Assembly (NCBI GenBank): GCA_027943335.1 | Contig: BSBK01002089.1 | Span: forward strand, 1,573,001-1,637,000 | Source: Chamaecyparis obtusa | Lineage: Eukaryota; Streptophyta; Pinopsida; Cupressales; Cupressaceae | Length of the DNA: 64,000 nucleotides | Direction: 5' to 3' | Part shown: in pieces, positions 10,785 through 22,079 of the stretch | How positions within the stretch are numbered: position 1 is the first letter of the stretch | How the letters are laid out: each line of letters begins with the position of its first letter | Position numbers and translations under genes: made by a program | Notes under the pieces: model-generated | Seen by the model: the letters and a program-made list of their open reading frames with translations, nothing else | Told to the model about the DNA's origin: nothing | Databases searched by the model: none

Positions 10785-11617
10785 CAAAGTAGAAGTAATC
10801 CTCTTTAAATATAAAAAATCAACTTTAAATAAGAAATGAATTTCGGAAATTCATTATTCTCAAAAAAAGAAAAATCTCATCAATCCTCATCTTCTCTTTT
10901 TTTTTTCTTCTAAACTAACTCTCTACTTTTGAGTTCAATTTAGAAGTAAAGCTTCATCTTTGAAAGGTTATGTAAAATCTTTTAGTTCCTAATTATCACA
11001 TTTGTTAGTTCTAATTTTCTCAATTCAATCTTGACTGCTCATCCAATCCTAAATATCTATATGAACCCCTTTAATTCACCTTTGAAGGATCCAAAAAACT
11101 TTGAATATCATTGATATTATGTAGGTTTTCATCTAGAAATCAAGTAATCAATTAACAATTAATTCTTGAATCTCTAATTTAAAATGCTAATAGAATCAAC
11201 GTTTAGTACCATCCATACATTCCAACATAATGTACAGAAGCAATAGAGGGAATTTCAAGTTAAGTGTTGGTAATTGTATTTAATTTTTTCAATTTTAGTT
11301 ATTTTTTAATATATGGTTATTTTTATTGTTTTGTAGGGAAAATATTTGTTATTGATTTACTTTGATTAGTTTTGTGCTACTAATGTAATTTTTTGAGCTT
11401 GTGAAGAATCACTACATACATTTGGTGAACTCAATGTGAACATGCTGAAAATAATGATAAATTTGTCTTCTATGTTTGCATGCGAGTTCTCTTTGTTGAT
11501 TTGTTGTTGCATGAAGGATTTGGGAGTCTAACTTATGATCTATGGAAGGTTTCTTGTATTAAACATGCAATTGTTCATATTTTCCAAATTTTCATTTCTT
11601 TTAATCAATTGATTAAA

Positions 11618-12620
11618 GGGTATGTGCAGGATCATGGTATGCCAAACTAGGCCCTTAAGTGGCAATGAAAATTCAAAAAAAAAAGGATTAGGCAAGTTGA
11701 CATAAAAAATTGAAAAAGTTATAAATATTATATCAAAAATATGTAATAAGAGAATCTATATAAAATTGAATTTAATTTTTAAGAAACTATGCCTTTTTTG
11801 AAAAACAATTATTCTATATGTTGAAAAATTCAAATTTTAATCTAGTAGTACGAAAATTTTAGTAAAAAAATCATAAGTAGGTGTATGTCTGACCAACTTA
11901 AACACAATCAAATGATAATATTTTTTTCAACATTCTAGATATAAATAGTAGACTCGTGTCTAGATGTGACACATTTTTTTGTAATTTATTTTCAAGTAAA
12001 TAATTAATTATGATTTTTTCTTCTACAACTTTTGCAGAATACAAAAACTCTTGTGTTTGACCATGTTAACTATGTCTAAACTTTATGAAATTGAAAACTT
12101 TTTAAATTTTTCTTGTAGTAGGAAAATCAGAGAATGTGACACATGTTTTGGATTTAAAAAATGTTATATAGTTTGAAAGTTATGGCTATTTTTCAATAAG
12201 TCTATCAATCAAGACTAGAAAGATAACAAGTAGGTGTATGTCTGACCACATTAAGAAAAATAAAATGATAATATTTTTTCATAAGATTATAGATAAAAGT
12301 AGTAGACTCATTTATGGATGTGATGTATATTTTATTTTATTTTTTTTCCAAGTAAATAATTAATTATGATTTTTTTGCTACAAATTTTCCTGATAATAAA
12401 AACTCTCATGTCTAACCACCTTAACTCAGTCTAAGCTTCATCAAATTAAAAGAATTTTTTATTATTACTGTATTAGGAGAAGCATAGAATGTGATGTATA
12501 TTTTAGATTTCAAAAATGTTATACTATTTGAAAGTTATAGTTGTTTTTCAAAGAGTCTATCAATCAGGACTTCTTTTTCACATCACCACCTTTTGGCATA
12601 CCATGATCCTACACATACCC
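11618..12620. mobile_element. Non-autonomous TIR DNA transposon 1 (1,003 bp)
   Basis: Terminal inverted repeats of 29 bp (11618-11646 and 12592-12620) match at 28 positions and begin GGGTATGTG(C/T)AGGATCATGG. TAAA flanks both ends (11614-11617 and 12621-12624). In copy B the corresponding site at about 49,040 is uninterrupted and aligns without gaps if one TAAA is removed, which fixes the insertion precisely. There is no ORF of significance. Inside lies a tandem duplication of about 350 bp. A 4-bp duplication does not fit the common plant hAT (8), Mutator (9), PIF/Harbinger (3), CACTA (3) or mariner (2) patterns. Confidence 0.88.
11878..12575. repeat. Internal tandem duplication (period 353 bp) of TIR element 1
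   Basis: Unit 1 starts at 11,878 and unit 2 at 12,231, both with TAGGTGTATGTCTGACCA. Matching blocks follow in order (AATTAATTATGATTTTTT, then GAGAATGTGA/TAGAATGTGA, then GTCTATCAATCA). The units are diverged by many substitutions and small indels, suggesting an old duplication inside the transposon. Confidence 0.8.
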
Positions 12621-12856
12621 TAAATGAATTTGAAATGAACAACAACTTGCATGTAGCCTAATTAGAGGGATACATCAACTACAAATTGCACATAGTCTAA
12701 TTTGGTGGATTAATAAACCTAACAATTTTCACCTAAAAATAATTAAGAAGGAAAAGAACAATTATTTTTGTAGTTTTGGTCATATTTCCTTTCTTAATGG
12801 GCTAATTAATAAAAAAATCATCTAATATGGATAATTAAGACTTTGATTTCATTTCT

Positions 12857-13075
12857 TTATTGCATGCCATTAATTTATGTTTACATGTTGCTTCTTTTTC
12901 TTGCATGTCATTCTTTTTTGTTTACATGTTTTTCTTTAATTGCATATCTTTCTTTTTTGCTTGCATGCCATTATTATTTTTTTACATGGTGCTTTTTTTA
13001 TTGCATATCTTCCTTTTTTGGTTGCATACCATTTCTCTTGATTTTATCTAATTCTTTTTAATTGCATGTCTTTCT
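12857..13075. repeat. T-rich minisatellite with a unit of about 61 bp (copy A)
   Basis: TTGCATG(C/T)CATT and ATTGCATATCTTTC alternate with spacings near 40 and 21 bp, giving a composite unit of about 61 bp over three to four turns, interleaved with TTTACATG. The same array occurs in copy B at 49,280-49,500. The long Phe/Cys/His ORFs here are artefacts of this repeat. Confidence 0.75.
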
Positions 13076-13730
13076 AACTAATTTCTAAGATTAGTATTTT
13101 TAGGTTACTAATCTGGCTATTTTTACCTTGTGCCTTTCTAGAGAAAATAAATCGCTTGTCAAAGACCCCCACTTTTCCTTAATCGTTTTCATGCAATTTG
13201 GGGAAATAACTTAAAACTTATGATCAATAGTAGTTAAAGGGTGGCTTGGTTGTCTTTTCCTACTTTCCTTTTCAAATATTTTAGATTTGGAATTGAAAAG
13301 GAACATGTTCTTTCTATACACAATTCAATTGGCACATTAATATAATTTGAAACGTGTCTTGTGTATTTGGCATGCTTGTGCATGTGTAGAGTGGTCCTAT
13401 TTCTAATAAACACTATCCTCTCCCTTGTCTCTCATGGTCCTAGGTGCAAGAGAGAAGTGTTAGAGATGCTCAATGTTTATTTTTTTGAGAGTGACCTTTG
13501 GTGGGAAAAGAGGTACGCAACCCAAAGGATGAACGGAGTTGGAATACATAAATCCAATTACTTATGAACCTCTATATATTAAATGTGATTGTTATTAATT
13601 TTACAATCAAGGGGTGTTAATTTTTTATGTTAGTGAAAATTTCCCTCACAATCCATGTGATGCGTTAAAATCCTTTAAAGGAAGATTAAAAACACCTTGT
13701 TTTAAAAGGCCTGGTAGAGTTCCCTTAATT

Positions 13731-15379
13731 GGGAAGATCATTTGAGCATAGAAACCTAAAAATATTCCCTCACTAAATAGACACTTGTTTTATTTTTTTA
13801 AAAATCCTTCTATCTATTGGCTTAGGGGGACATCCATGCTTGCGAAGACACCTCATGCTCTCCTGGTTATTATTAGAGATAATGGTTTCTTGAGAAATGA
13901 TGCCCCTTTGGAATTTGAAGTCTAGATAGCTAGAGAAATGAATTTACTGTAAGGAGAATCCCATGCCTCAATACTTTTAGGTTATTAGCTTTGAACAAGT
14001 GTTGTTCATATTTATCCCCAGTGAGGATTTAATAGATGTTAAATCGCGACCTTCCATAGGATTGCAAATTTTTTCTACAAAATTTAGCATACAAAATATG
14101 GTGTCTAGTGGATCTACTGTATGATATTTTCAACAAAAATAACACCTTATAAACACAAAGTTTTTTTCAAAACATGCTAGTATTTTAGGAAGTTAACAAC
14201 TAATTGGTCAAACTAAAAACTACAAACAATCTGACAAACTATTGAAACTATTCTGTGAAAACTACAAACTATTAACAAATCCATTTTCCGAAATCTATAA
14301 CTATCCAATTTGTTCTCTAAAACCTAAAATTTACCAACCAAGCCTCTATAATATGCCAACAAACCTTCAATCTGTAAATTGTCTTAGATTTTCATAGTTT
14401 TTTGTATACTACCACAATTACTATGTCATTTTGTCACAATTGTCGTATCATTCTACCGTAATTATTTGTATTCTATTATAATTACCTAGTCATTTTTTTC
14501 ACAATAACTTATATTCTATTGCATTTGACCTTTCACCATGTCACAATTGCCCTTTCATTTCGCCATGATTTCTTTCTATTTATGTTCTTCAAAACAATCA
14601 ATTTAGCTAGAATCTCCTATTTCATCTGATCGCCATCCTCGGTTTGTAACCTTATGAACATTTGTCTTCAAATCTTCTACACTAAATCATATCGAAAATT
14701 ATAACATGATTAACACAGTTTTAAACACTTAAAAAATATTTCCTTTTGATTCTAATTTATTATTTATAATTTTTAATTTGATAGGTCAAATTAGATTTTT
14801 CGTGATCTCCATATCTCAGTTTCATCGAAATATTTAGCGACTCTACGCTTCATCTAAAGAAAGAGTATGATCATGTCATACTTTTTTCACTTTGAGATCA
14901 AGAAGAGTTGAGTTATGTCCCTAAAATTACCATTTCTAAATAGTAACTAGGACTAGTTAGAAAGGGTTCTCACTTGTGTTTACATTATCACATCCTATCA
15001 TTCAAGTTAGTAGTAAGATATCTCTTTTCATATATACCTTTAGTCATAGAAGCATTACTAGATCATGAACTAGGAACAATCCAGATGATTCATTTGTAAA
15101 CCCATTACATCCATGGGAAAATGAACAAGAAATATACCATTATTACACATATCCTTTCATGTAAATTATAAAAAATTATCTTAAACAACACAATTATCAT
15201 CTCGTTCATCAATGTTTCAAGATATAACTAAGGAAGAACTAGGAGACAAAACAAGATGAGTACTCTTGTTTAGTGGTAGATGTAGTAGAATGAAATCTCA
15301 AAAATTACTTAGCTATGAAATTATAAAGATAAGTAAAATTTCCCTCTATATTTTATGTATCTACCATATTGCCAAAAAC
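13731..15379 (+). other. Presumed LTR end and leader of old gypsy element (host 1); no gene
   Basis: No ORF. A primer-binding-site-like sequence TGGTGTCTAGTGGATC at 14099-14114 resembles a decayed tRNA-Lys-type site, by analogy with the clearer one at 52,639; this is weak. At 14,180-14,340 AAACTACAAAC-type words recur, and at 14,400-14,580 CACAATT/TAATTAC words recur. The gag-like translation begins at about 15,380. Confidence 0.35.
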
Positions 15380-17069
15380 CGCATTAGTAGACCCTAATTC
15401 ATCACAAGATATAGTATCCTAGAACATATCTACTCCTAACTCCTCCAAAGAAACTTCATCCTTTACTCAATTATCTACACAATCTAGTTCCTCTTCTAGA
15501 TGGGGTCTATCCCAAAGTGCAGTGATATCCCAAGGTATCTCAACTAGTCACATTATGACAAGTTCTAAAATTGGTTCTTGTACCATAACTAGTTCTTTCC
15601 AAATAGTTTCATCAACTATAGTCAGTTCAAATTCCCAAATCCAATCATCAACATGACATACTCACTATAACCCATTCCTCAGTACTCAAAAAACACAATC
15701 AATTCTAACTAGATTTGAATTGAGACCAACACAAAGATAAATAGGATCAGTCTCTATCAGTCCTACATTTAGTTAACCCTCATCATCAGTTACATCTCAT
15801 CCATAACAATGATCACAATATAAAAAATTCCACAATCAAAACTTGTCATTTTCCCAACAAGCACTACCACCTCAAAATTTAAAATCAAAATTTTAATAAA
15901 TCATATGTTCCTACACCACAACTTCAATATCCAAGTAAAACTCATGTATCTACCTACCAACCAAGAAACAATCAACTGTTGGAAATATGCCACCATCACA
16001 AACTAATATACTTATAAAATAAATTAAAAACATGTAGACTCAATTGTAAGATATTTAAAACTAGGGTCAGACAAAGTCCTACATTGGAGAGGATTCATAG
16101 CTATACCTTTTTTATCACTTAATTTACATGCCTATATTCCCTACAACCTTTGTAGTACCTAAATTTCATTATAATCAAAGAAAAACCAACCTTGTTGAAT
16201 ACATTAGGGAATTCTTCACAAGATGCATAGAGATTTCCCATAATGAAATGTACTTCATGTAATTATTCCCTTAGAGTCTAGATGGACCAAGAATGGAATG
16301 GTTATGACACCTATCACACAAAATTCAATCCTATGGTGAGTTAGATGAAAACTTCATCACTCACTTCCACAACAACATAGATCACAAAGTTAGTATTAAA
16401 AACCTCTATGATAATAAATAAAAGTAATGTGTTTCCTTCTCCAACCTCCTAAAAAGATGGAGAATCACAACTAATAGAATCACATATGATGTTCCTGAAC
16501 ATGACCTCATTATCCTATTTATGGAAAACCTTATCCTAGACTTGGCCTACACTATTGAGTTATAACCTATTCCAAGATTTGAACAATTAATTGCAAGAGG
16601 GATAAAATGTGAGAAAAACCTTATAAATAAAACACCTATAAACCTCCTACAGTAAAGACCAAGTCATGGAATGAAAATAAATACATTACCAATCATGGTG
16701 TCACTAATGTCAAGACCGTCAAATATGCCCAACATACACTCTTTTTAAAATGGGCACCAAAACAAATTAAAAAAAAATCTAGTAACACAAACACCTATAG
16801 AAAATACCCAAATTGCCTCTTTATCTCAATCTCACACAAACACACAATGACCATCATTCTTGAAATGTAATTATACACCATTGGGGGAACCTATTGAGTT
16901 AGCACTTAAAAAGTTGATCCAAACAAATATGATCACTTTACCTAAAATAAGTGAATTTGAACATGTTGTTGTAAAACCCAAGTGGTGGAATGATAATGAC
17001 TTCTACAAATATCATCAAGTTAAGGATCATAAGAAATCTAATTGCTATCATCTAAAAAACATTATACAA
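15380..17069 (+). pseudogene. Ty3/gypsy gag remnant of host element 1 (5' part)
   Basis: A Ser/Gln-rich N-terminal region (about 15,400-15,900) is followed by the Retrotrans_gag core. Its motifs are NLVEYIREFFTRC (about 16,190), SLDGPRMEWL (about 16,280), GELDENFITHFHNNI (about 16,335), FSNLLKRWR (about 16,435) and ITYDVPEHDLI (about 16,485). The last preserved block, YHQVKDHKKSNCYHLKNIIQ (about 17,010-17,069), resembles the CX2H-type knuckle region of plant gypsy gag. Several Gln-to-stop and Trp-to-stop changes show it is dead. The copia element interrupts the frame exactly after IIQ. The same frame resumes at 25,583 with IEYLIEQGQIDVDN, as expected for this gag family. Confidence 0.8.
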
Positions 17070-19369
17070 TGTTGGAAACTACAATTCAAATAATTTTTAT
17101 ATTGTCATTGATGTCAAACCTTAACTAGTAAGACAGTTGCTATCTAGGAGAGTACCATCTATCTTTTGATTGATGAAGAGGATTTGAAATGAGGAGATAA
17201 GAAGATGAGCTAAGGAAATGTTGAGTTATGTGATACTTAAAATGTGTACTTCCTTAGTTGGCACATTGACAAGGTAATGTGTTATTTATATAGTACAAAG
17301 AAAGACTACAAATGTAGGCTTAACCGAGAAAAAGTGAAAAAATATAGTTTAATCTAAGTGCTGTTAGTGTCGATTGAGTGCTAGTATATGGTGAGTAAAT
17401 CTAGTGTTGACCAAACATTAGTAATTTCTGATTCACAAGAAATTACCGAGTAAGACAATTTTTAGTTATGACTGAGATACACATTAATGACCAAAGAGAT
17501 GAACACAGTATTGAGCAAGTACCAGTAATTTACATTTGGAGAAATAATTGAGGATCCCAACTAAAATAGTTGAATTCTTGGGATATGTAAAATGTGTTGA
17601 CATTATTAATTGATGCAAAGGGCAAAGAAGATACAAGAAGAATCAAGCAGATTTGACTCCACTTGAATCTACAAACAAGCCTTGCTCAGAGTTACACATG
17701 GATGAAATATATAATTCACATGAAAAAGTGAAAATACAACATAAAATAAGGCAAGGCAACTGACAACCACATTGGTATAATTATTATAAATCCTTCAACA
17801 TGCCCGACTCTGAGGCCTTCTGGGTTTCAACCTTATACAAACATATTTATGAATTCAGAGTCTTACCTCACATATTACTTTCTTCCCTACTTCTACTACT
17901 CTTCTACTACCATGATCTTCTTTCTACTAGACTAGCCTAAGCTTCTTATATAGTCAGCTAAGCCACAAGTTAGTCAGTCGAGCATTTAATTACATTATAG
18001 GTCCACTTAGGAAGAGAAAACCAAAACTAATGAAAGAAAGAATAGAAAATGATATGAAGTAACATTTAGTTCCACACATGATCCAAGAACAAATCCCCAA
18101 CCTCACAAGGTCCTATTTCCTCATATGAAATCATGCAAGGAAAAGAGCTTCAACATTTCATGCAAAACTAGCTAGAAAGTTGATACCCAAGGAAAATAAT
18201 GATAACTCTTAACTCCAAATTAATTAAGATTTGCACTCTTAGGAGAAGGTTCATAAATAGTTCCACATGATTGCATTAGCTTCTCATAACAAGAAACCAA
18301 TAGATGCAATGGCTACAAAGAAAACAACCTACAAGAATAGAAAAATAGGAAATATTTTTGGTTGTTGCAAGATTGCTCAAAGACCCAAGATGTTCCTACA
18401 TCATTAATGAATTGTATGGAGCATTTAATGCATGGTAAATCATTTTCTTATGGATTAAAAGAGAATTTTGGAGATGTATCTAGAAGGAAAAGATGAAGAA
18501 CATAATGATGGAAGGATTTGATAAATTTGACCTAAACCTAAGATCTATAGAGGAGATGAAGTGGAAAAAGATTGATCTACCTGATAAAAGAGGTATAAGG
18601 ATAACCTAATTGTGAGGTTACAAAGTGTGAAGAAGAGGTTGATGTTATTGACTGATAAGTCTAAGAAAAAGTTTGAAGGTGAAGCTATGAAGAGCTAAAT
18701 AGAGTTGTGGTCATTCCTTGAAGATAATTCTGAGAAGATCAGAGATGGAGATGGAAATGAAATTAGTTAGCAAATCAACATATGTGAAAAGTGGATCTGT
18801 ATTTAAAAAGTGAGTTGTATATTTTTCAGATTAGAACCTACTATTACTTTCTAACTATTGTATCAGTCTACATCCTTTAATGAAGGTTGACCTAAAAGTC
18901 ATTGTATAAATCCTTTAATCAAGGTGGCATTCTAATGGAATGATCTTAAGTCCTCTAACCAAGCCACTTTTGACAGAGTGTTTAAATATTTTAATAGGGT
19001 CACACCTAATAGTGTATATGTAAACCTTGAACCAAGTTGGCTTCTCACAGAGCTCACTTTAAAAGAGTGAAAATTAGTAGCATGTTACAAAGTGGTTTTT
19101 CCCAAATTGGGTTTCCACTATAAATCCTAGTGTTCTACTTGTGTGAATGATTTTGATGTGAATTTTGTTGAAAGATTTATATTCTACAAGTTAATTACTT
19201 TTGGACAGTGAACTGCATGTTATATGTTTATGATATATGCTATAGAGACCTAGTGGAATTATTGATTAGATCTGAGTTTGTAGAAGTACTGAAAAGTTCA
19301 ATTGGTACATCTAGACCTAAGGATAACTAATTCAACCCCCCTCTTAGTTATTCTAAAATCATTCTAAAA
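17070..19369 (+). repeat. 5' LTR of the copia element (with a solo LTR inside)
   Basis: It begins TGTTGGAAACTACAATT and ends ATTCTAAAA at 19,369, just before the primer-binding site. It is 2,300 bp long, of which 793 plus a 5-bp duplication belong to a later insertion, leaving about 1,502 bp against 1,467 bp for the 3' LTR. The R/U5 zone (about 18,860-19,060) has CCTTTAATCAAGG-type pairs, followed by GTGGTTTTTCCCAAATTGGG at about 19,097. Confidence 0.9.
17611..18403 (-). mobile_element. Solo LTR of a Ty3/gypsy (chromovirus-like) family
   Basis: 793 bp, starting TGATGCAAAG and ending TTCCTACATCA, flanked by a perfect 5-bp duplication TTAAT (17606-17610 and 18404-18408). The corresponding position in the 3' LTR (about 24,670) is uninterrupted. 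The last 60 bp (AATATTTTTGG, TGCAAGATTGCTC, GATG-TCCT-CATCA) match the ends of the LTRs at 25.9-33.8 kb. CTTATATAG at about 17,950 reads as a minus-strand TATA box, as in those LTRs. It is a solo LTR left by LTR-LTR recombination. Confidence 0.88.
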
Positions 19370-19371
19370 AT

Positions 19372-19383
19372 TGGTATCAGAGT
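19372..19383 (+). promoter_or_regulatory. Primer-binding site (tRNA-iMet type) of the copia element
   Basis: TGGTATCAGAGT, one mismatch at the last base from the plant consensus TGGTATCAGAGC, lies 2 bp after the 5' LTR end. Confidence 0.85.
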
Positions 19384-19417
19384 TGTCAGTGCTTGTAGAG
19401 ATAAAGTTTAAAGGTAC

Positions 19418-20290
19418 TTGAAGCTAATAATCAAGATGTACAAAAAGGAGGTACCGAAGCTGAACAAAGAGAACTTCCATGCATGGCAGAGTTTTATGAA
19501 ACTGCACCTAGCTGGTATTGGTGATTCAGTGAAATACTATATGGAAAATGATTATGTAATACCTATTGCACCTTTCACTACCAAGGATATGAAAGAAAAA
19601 AAAGAGCACAATCAAGCAATGTTGGAGATTGCATTTTCCCTAAGCTATCCTGAATTTGAAGATATCAAGAACCGTACTAATGCAAAGAAAATGTGGGATA
19701 GTCTTGCTGCTATCTATGGTGGAGATAAAAATGTACTGAGAGCCAAATCTAAAATTTTGAGAGGTAAGTTTGATGAAATGAAAAGTAGAGAAGGTGAAAA
19801 TATTGCTCAGTATTGTGGTATAATTAAAGAGGTAGTGAATGCTATTAGAGAATCTAATGGAAACATTAAAGATGAAACTATTATTGGCAAAGTATTGAGA
19901 AATTTTCTTCCTATCTACGCTTTTAGAATTTTTTCAATACAAGAATGAACATGTAACCCTAGTAATGTTCTAACTCTAGAAAGTCTTGTTGGTAAGCTTA
20001 CTTCTTTTGAGCTATCTAATTATGACAACTACACTATTCGTAATGTTAAATTTGCATTCAAATCTCAAATGGTTTTGCATACATCTAAGAAGGAAAAATA
20101 AAAATGTGTGAAAAGTGATAGTGACAGTGACAATGATAGTGATACTTCTGATGAAGATCTAAATGATCTTGAGGCACTTATAGCTAGAAGGCTAACAAGA
20201 GGAAAAGGGAAATATAAAGGTAAACTTCCTATAATTTTTCTTCATGTAACAAAGTTGGCCATATTGCAGCAAGATGCCCTGACATGACTA
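19418..20290 (+). pseudogene. copia gag (capsid and zinc knuckle)
   Basis: The ORF 19418-19948 gives a copia capsid: LNKENFHAWQSFMKLHL, then KKMWDSLAAIYGGD, then LRGKFDEMK and EVVNAIRE (UBN2/Retrotran_gag_2 family). A TGA at 19,946 interrupts the frame, which continues afterwards with LTLESLVGKLTSFELSNYD. A Ser/Asp-rich linker (SDSDSDNDSDTSDED, about 20,120-20,155) is next. Then comes a zinc knuckle in a shifted frame, with CNKVGHIAARC recognisable (about 20,245-20,280); its first Cys is lost. Expected role: RNA packaging and particle assembly. It is non-functional as it stands. Confidence 0.88.
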
Positions 20291-20349
20291 ACAAAGATGA
20301 GAAAAAAGAAAGTACAAAGACAAAAGAAATGAAAGAGATCACCAAAGAT

Positions 20350-20999
20350 ATAGAGATTACAAAGACAAAGGTAAGAAATATTGTTATATTGCTGAAGAGG
20401 AAATTGATAGTGAAACTAGTGAATCTAATGAATGTGATATAGAATTTGTTTATGTTGCTATGAAAGATGATTTTTATGAAGATGAGAAAACTGCTCTTAT
20501 TTCTTATGTGATTAAAGGTGATAGTGGTTTCTCACATCACATGACTGGTAATGATGCAACATGTCCTATGAGAGGAAAAGGATCAATTAGATTGACTAAT
20601 AAGAATAGATGTGAAAATACTTATTGGGTTGAAGGTCTTAACTATAATTTGTTAACTATGGCACAGTTGAACAATATTGGTTACCAAGTGGAATTTCATC
20701 ACAGAAAGGCTAAAATATTTAATGCCACTTGTGAATTAATTGGAAGTGGAGAAGAGACAAGACGTAATTTGTTCTATTTATACCTATCTAAAGAACCATG
20801 TTTGTTTACACAATTTGATGATGTATGGTTATGGCATAAGAGGCTATGTCATGCGAACTTTGACAATCTGGTAAATATTAGTAAAAAGAAGAAAGTTATA
20901 GGTTTGTCGAGAATGAAGAAACCTTATAATGTGATGTGTAAACAATGTCAATTGGGAAAAATGACAAAGTCTACTTTCAAGAGAAAGACATACTTTTGA
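20350..20999 (+). pseudogene. copia protease remnant and GAG-pre-integrase domain
   Basis: The frame is open from before 20,460 to a TGA at 20,997. The protease active-site block reads DSGFSHHMTG (about 20,520-20,550), where the usual form has Cys after DSG. A large part of the protease between MTG and GKGSIRL is deleted. The GAG-pre-integrase domain follows (about 20,820-20,990) with WLWHKRLCHANFDNL and the zinc-binding CKQCQLGKMTKSTF, typical of the HHCC region of copia integrase. The catalytic protease is too short to fold normally. Confidence 0.85.
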
Positions 21000-21006
21000 C
21001 AACATT

Positions 21007-21689
21007 TTGGAATTGGTTCATACTGACCTTTGTGGACCTATGGGTATACAAAGTTATTGTGGTGATAAGTATTTCATTCTATTTATTGATGACTATTCGA
21101 GAATGATGACTGTAATGTTTTTGAAAGATAAATCTGATGCATTTAAGTTGTTTAAGTGGCATTTGGAAAAAGTTGAAAAAGAAATAGGTAAAAGTTTGAA
21201 ATGTTTGAGATCTAATAGAGGTGGAGAGTTTATATCAAATGAGTTCAATCTATTTTACAATGATAGAGGAATAAAAATACAGATGTCTACACCGATGAAA
21301 CCTCCGCAGAATGCATAGCAAAAAGAAGAAAGGGGTCAACTATGGATTGTGCTAGAATGTTGATGATACAGAAGTATGTTGCATAAAATTACTCGAGAGA
21401 AGCTATAAGTACAACTATTTATACCTTGAACTAGGTACAAATAAAGAAAGGTACAAATGATACATCTTTTAAGTTATGGTATGGATATGCACCTAATGTG
21501 AAATATTTCAAAGTCTTTGGGAGTAAATGCTATATACTAAAAGACAATAGGAATGGAAAATTTGATACAAAAAGTGATGAAGGAATATTCCTAGGATATT
21601 CCACTAAGAGAAAAACTTATAAGTATTTGAATTCTAACACTAAAAGAATTGTGGAAAGTGAAAATGTTAGAGTTGATGAATATACATAA
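21007..21689 (+). pseudogene. copia integrase core and C-terminal remnant
   Basis: The core starts with HTDLCGPMG (first catalytic Asp retained) and continues with FIDDYSRMMTV. The second catalytic Asp is replaced: LRSNRGGEF instead of the family LRSDRGGEF (a GAT to AAT transition). After 21,318 the frame breaks in the region that should hold the third acidic residue. It resumes at 21,498-21,689 with the C-terminal block YFKVFGSKCYILKDN and DEGIFLGYST. The protein cannot be active. Confidence 0.88.
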
Positions 21690-22079
21690 AGGAATGAAGT
21701 TGAGTGCAAACAAGAACCCAAAGATTACAGATCTTTTGTTTACATGGAAGAAGGAGAGACTTGTAATACACCTGCACAAGATGTAGAGTCTCAGAAAGGT
21801 AATGTCGAGCATTGAAAGGGTTTTTTCGAGCATTAGGAGGATACAACCAAGAAATCAGAAGAAGAAGAAGAAGAAGAAGAAGATAATTTGCAAGATGAAT
21901 CTGAAGATCCAGAACAAGGAGAAAATAAATCTGAACATACATTGATGCAATATGTAAGAAGACATCATAAGCCCGAACAAATCATTGGAGATAGAGAATT
22001 TGGAGTCATGACAAGAAGTAAGTTGAAAGATCATGCATGCTTACTATGTAAGTTTGAGCCTAAAATAATAAAAGATGCT
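21690..22079 (+). pseudogene. Acidic linker of copia pol between integrase and RT
   Basis: Low-complexity coding sequence with a (GAA) run at about 21,855-21,882, encoding Glu repeats, followed by EDPEQGENKSE and RRHHKPEQIIGD, which is the usual linker upstream of copia RT. One or two frame changes are present. The trinucleotide run is part of the linker rather than an independent microsatellite locus. Confidence 0.7.

Larger units (their letters stand above)
10785..13730 (+). repeat. Dispersed repeat copy A (about 1.95 kb plus an inserted TIR element)
   Basis: This region is collinear with 48,215-51,035 (copy B) in the same orientation, with shared blocks such as GAAATTCATTATTCTC, TTTGGTGGATTAATAAACC and GGTTACTAATCTGGCTATTT. 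It contains no protein motif; ORFs in it are translations of a T-rich minisatellite. Copy A has a 1,003-bp insertion that B lacks, and B has an 882-bp insertion that A lacks. The right end carries the AAAATCCTTTA words also seen in copia LTRs, so the repeat could be an LTR or the 3' part of an unidentified retroelement. Confidence 0.75.

Noticed and set aside
12843..13061. Phe/Cys/His-rich ORFs resembling a small membrane protein
   Set aside because: They are translations of the T-rich minisatellite; the same happens at 49.3 kb.
21855..21882. (GAA)n microsatellite as an independent feature
   Set aside because: It encodes the Glu-rich linker of copia pol and is short.
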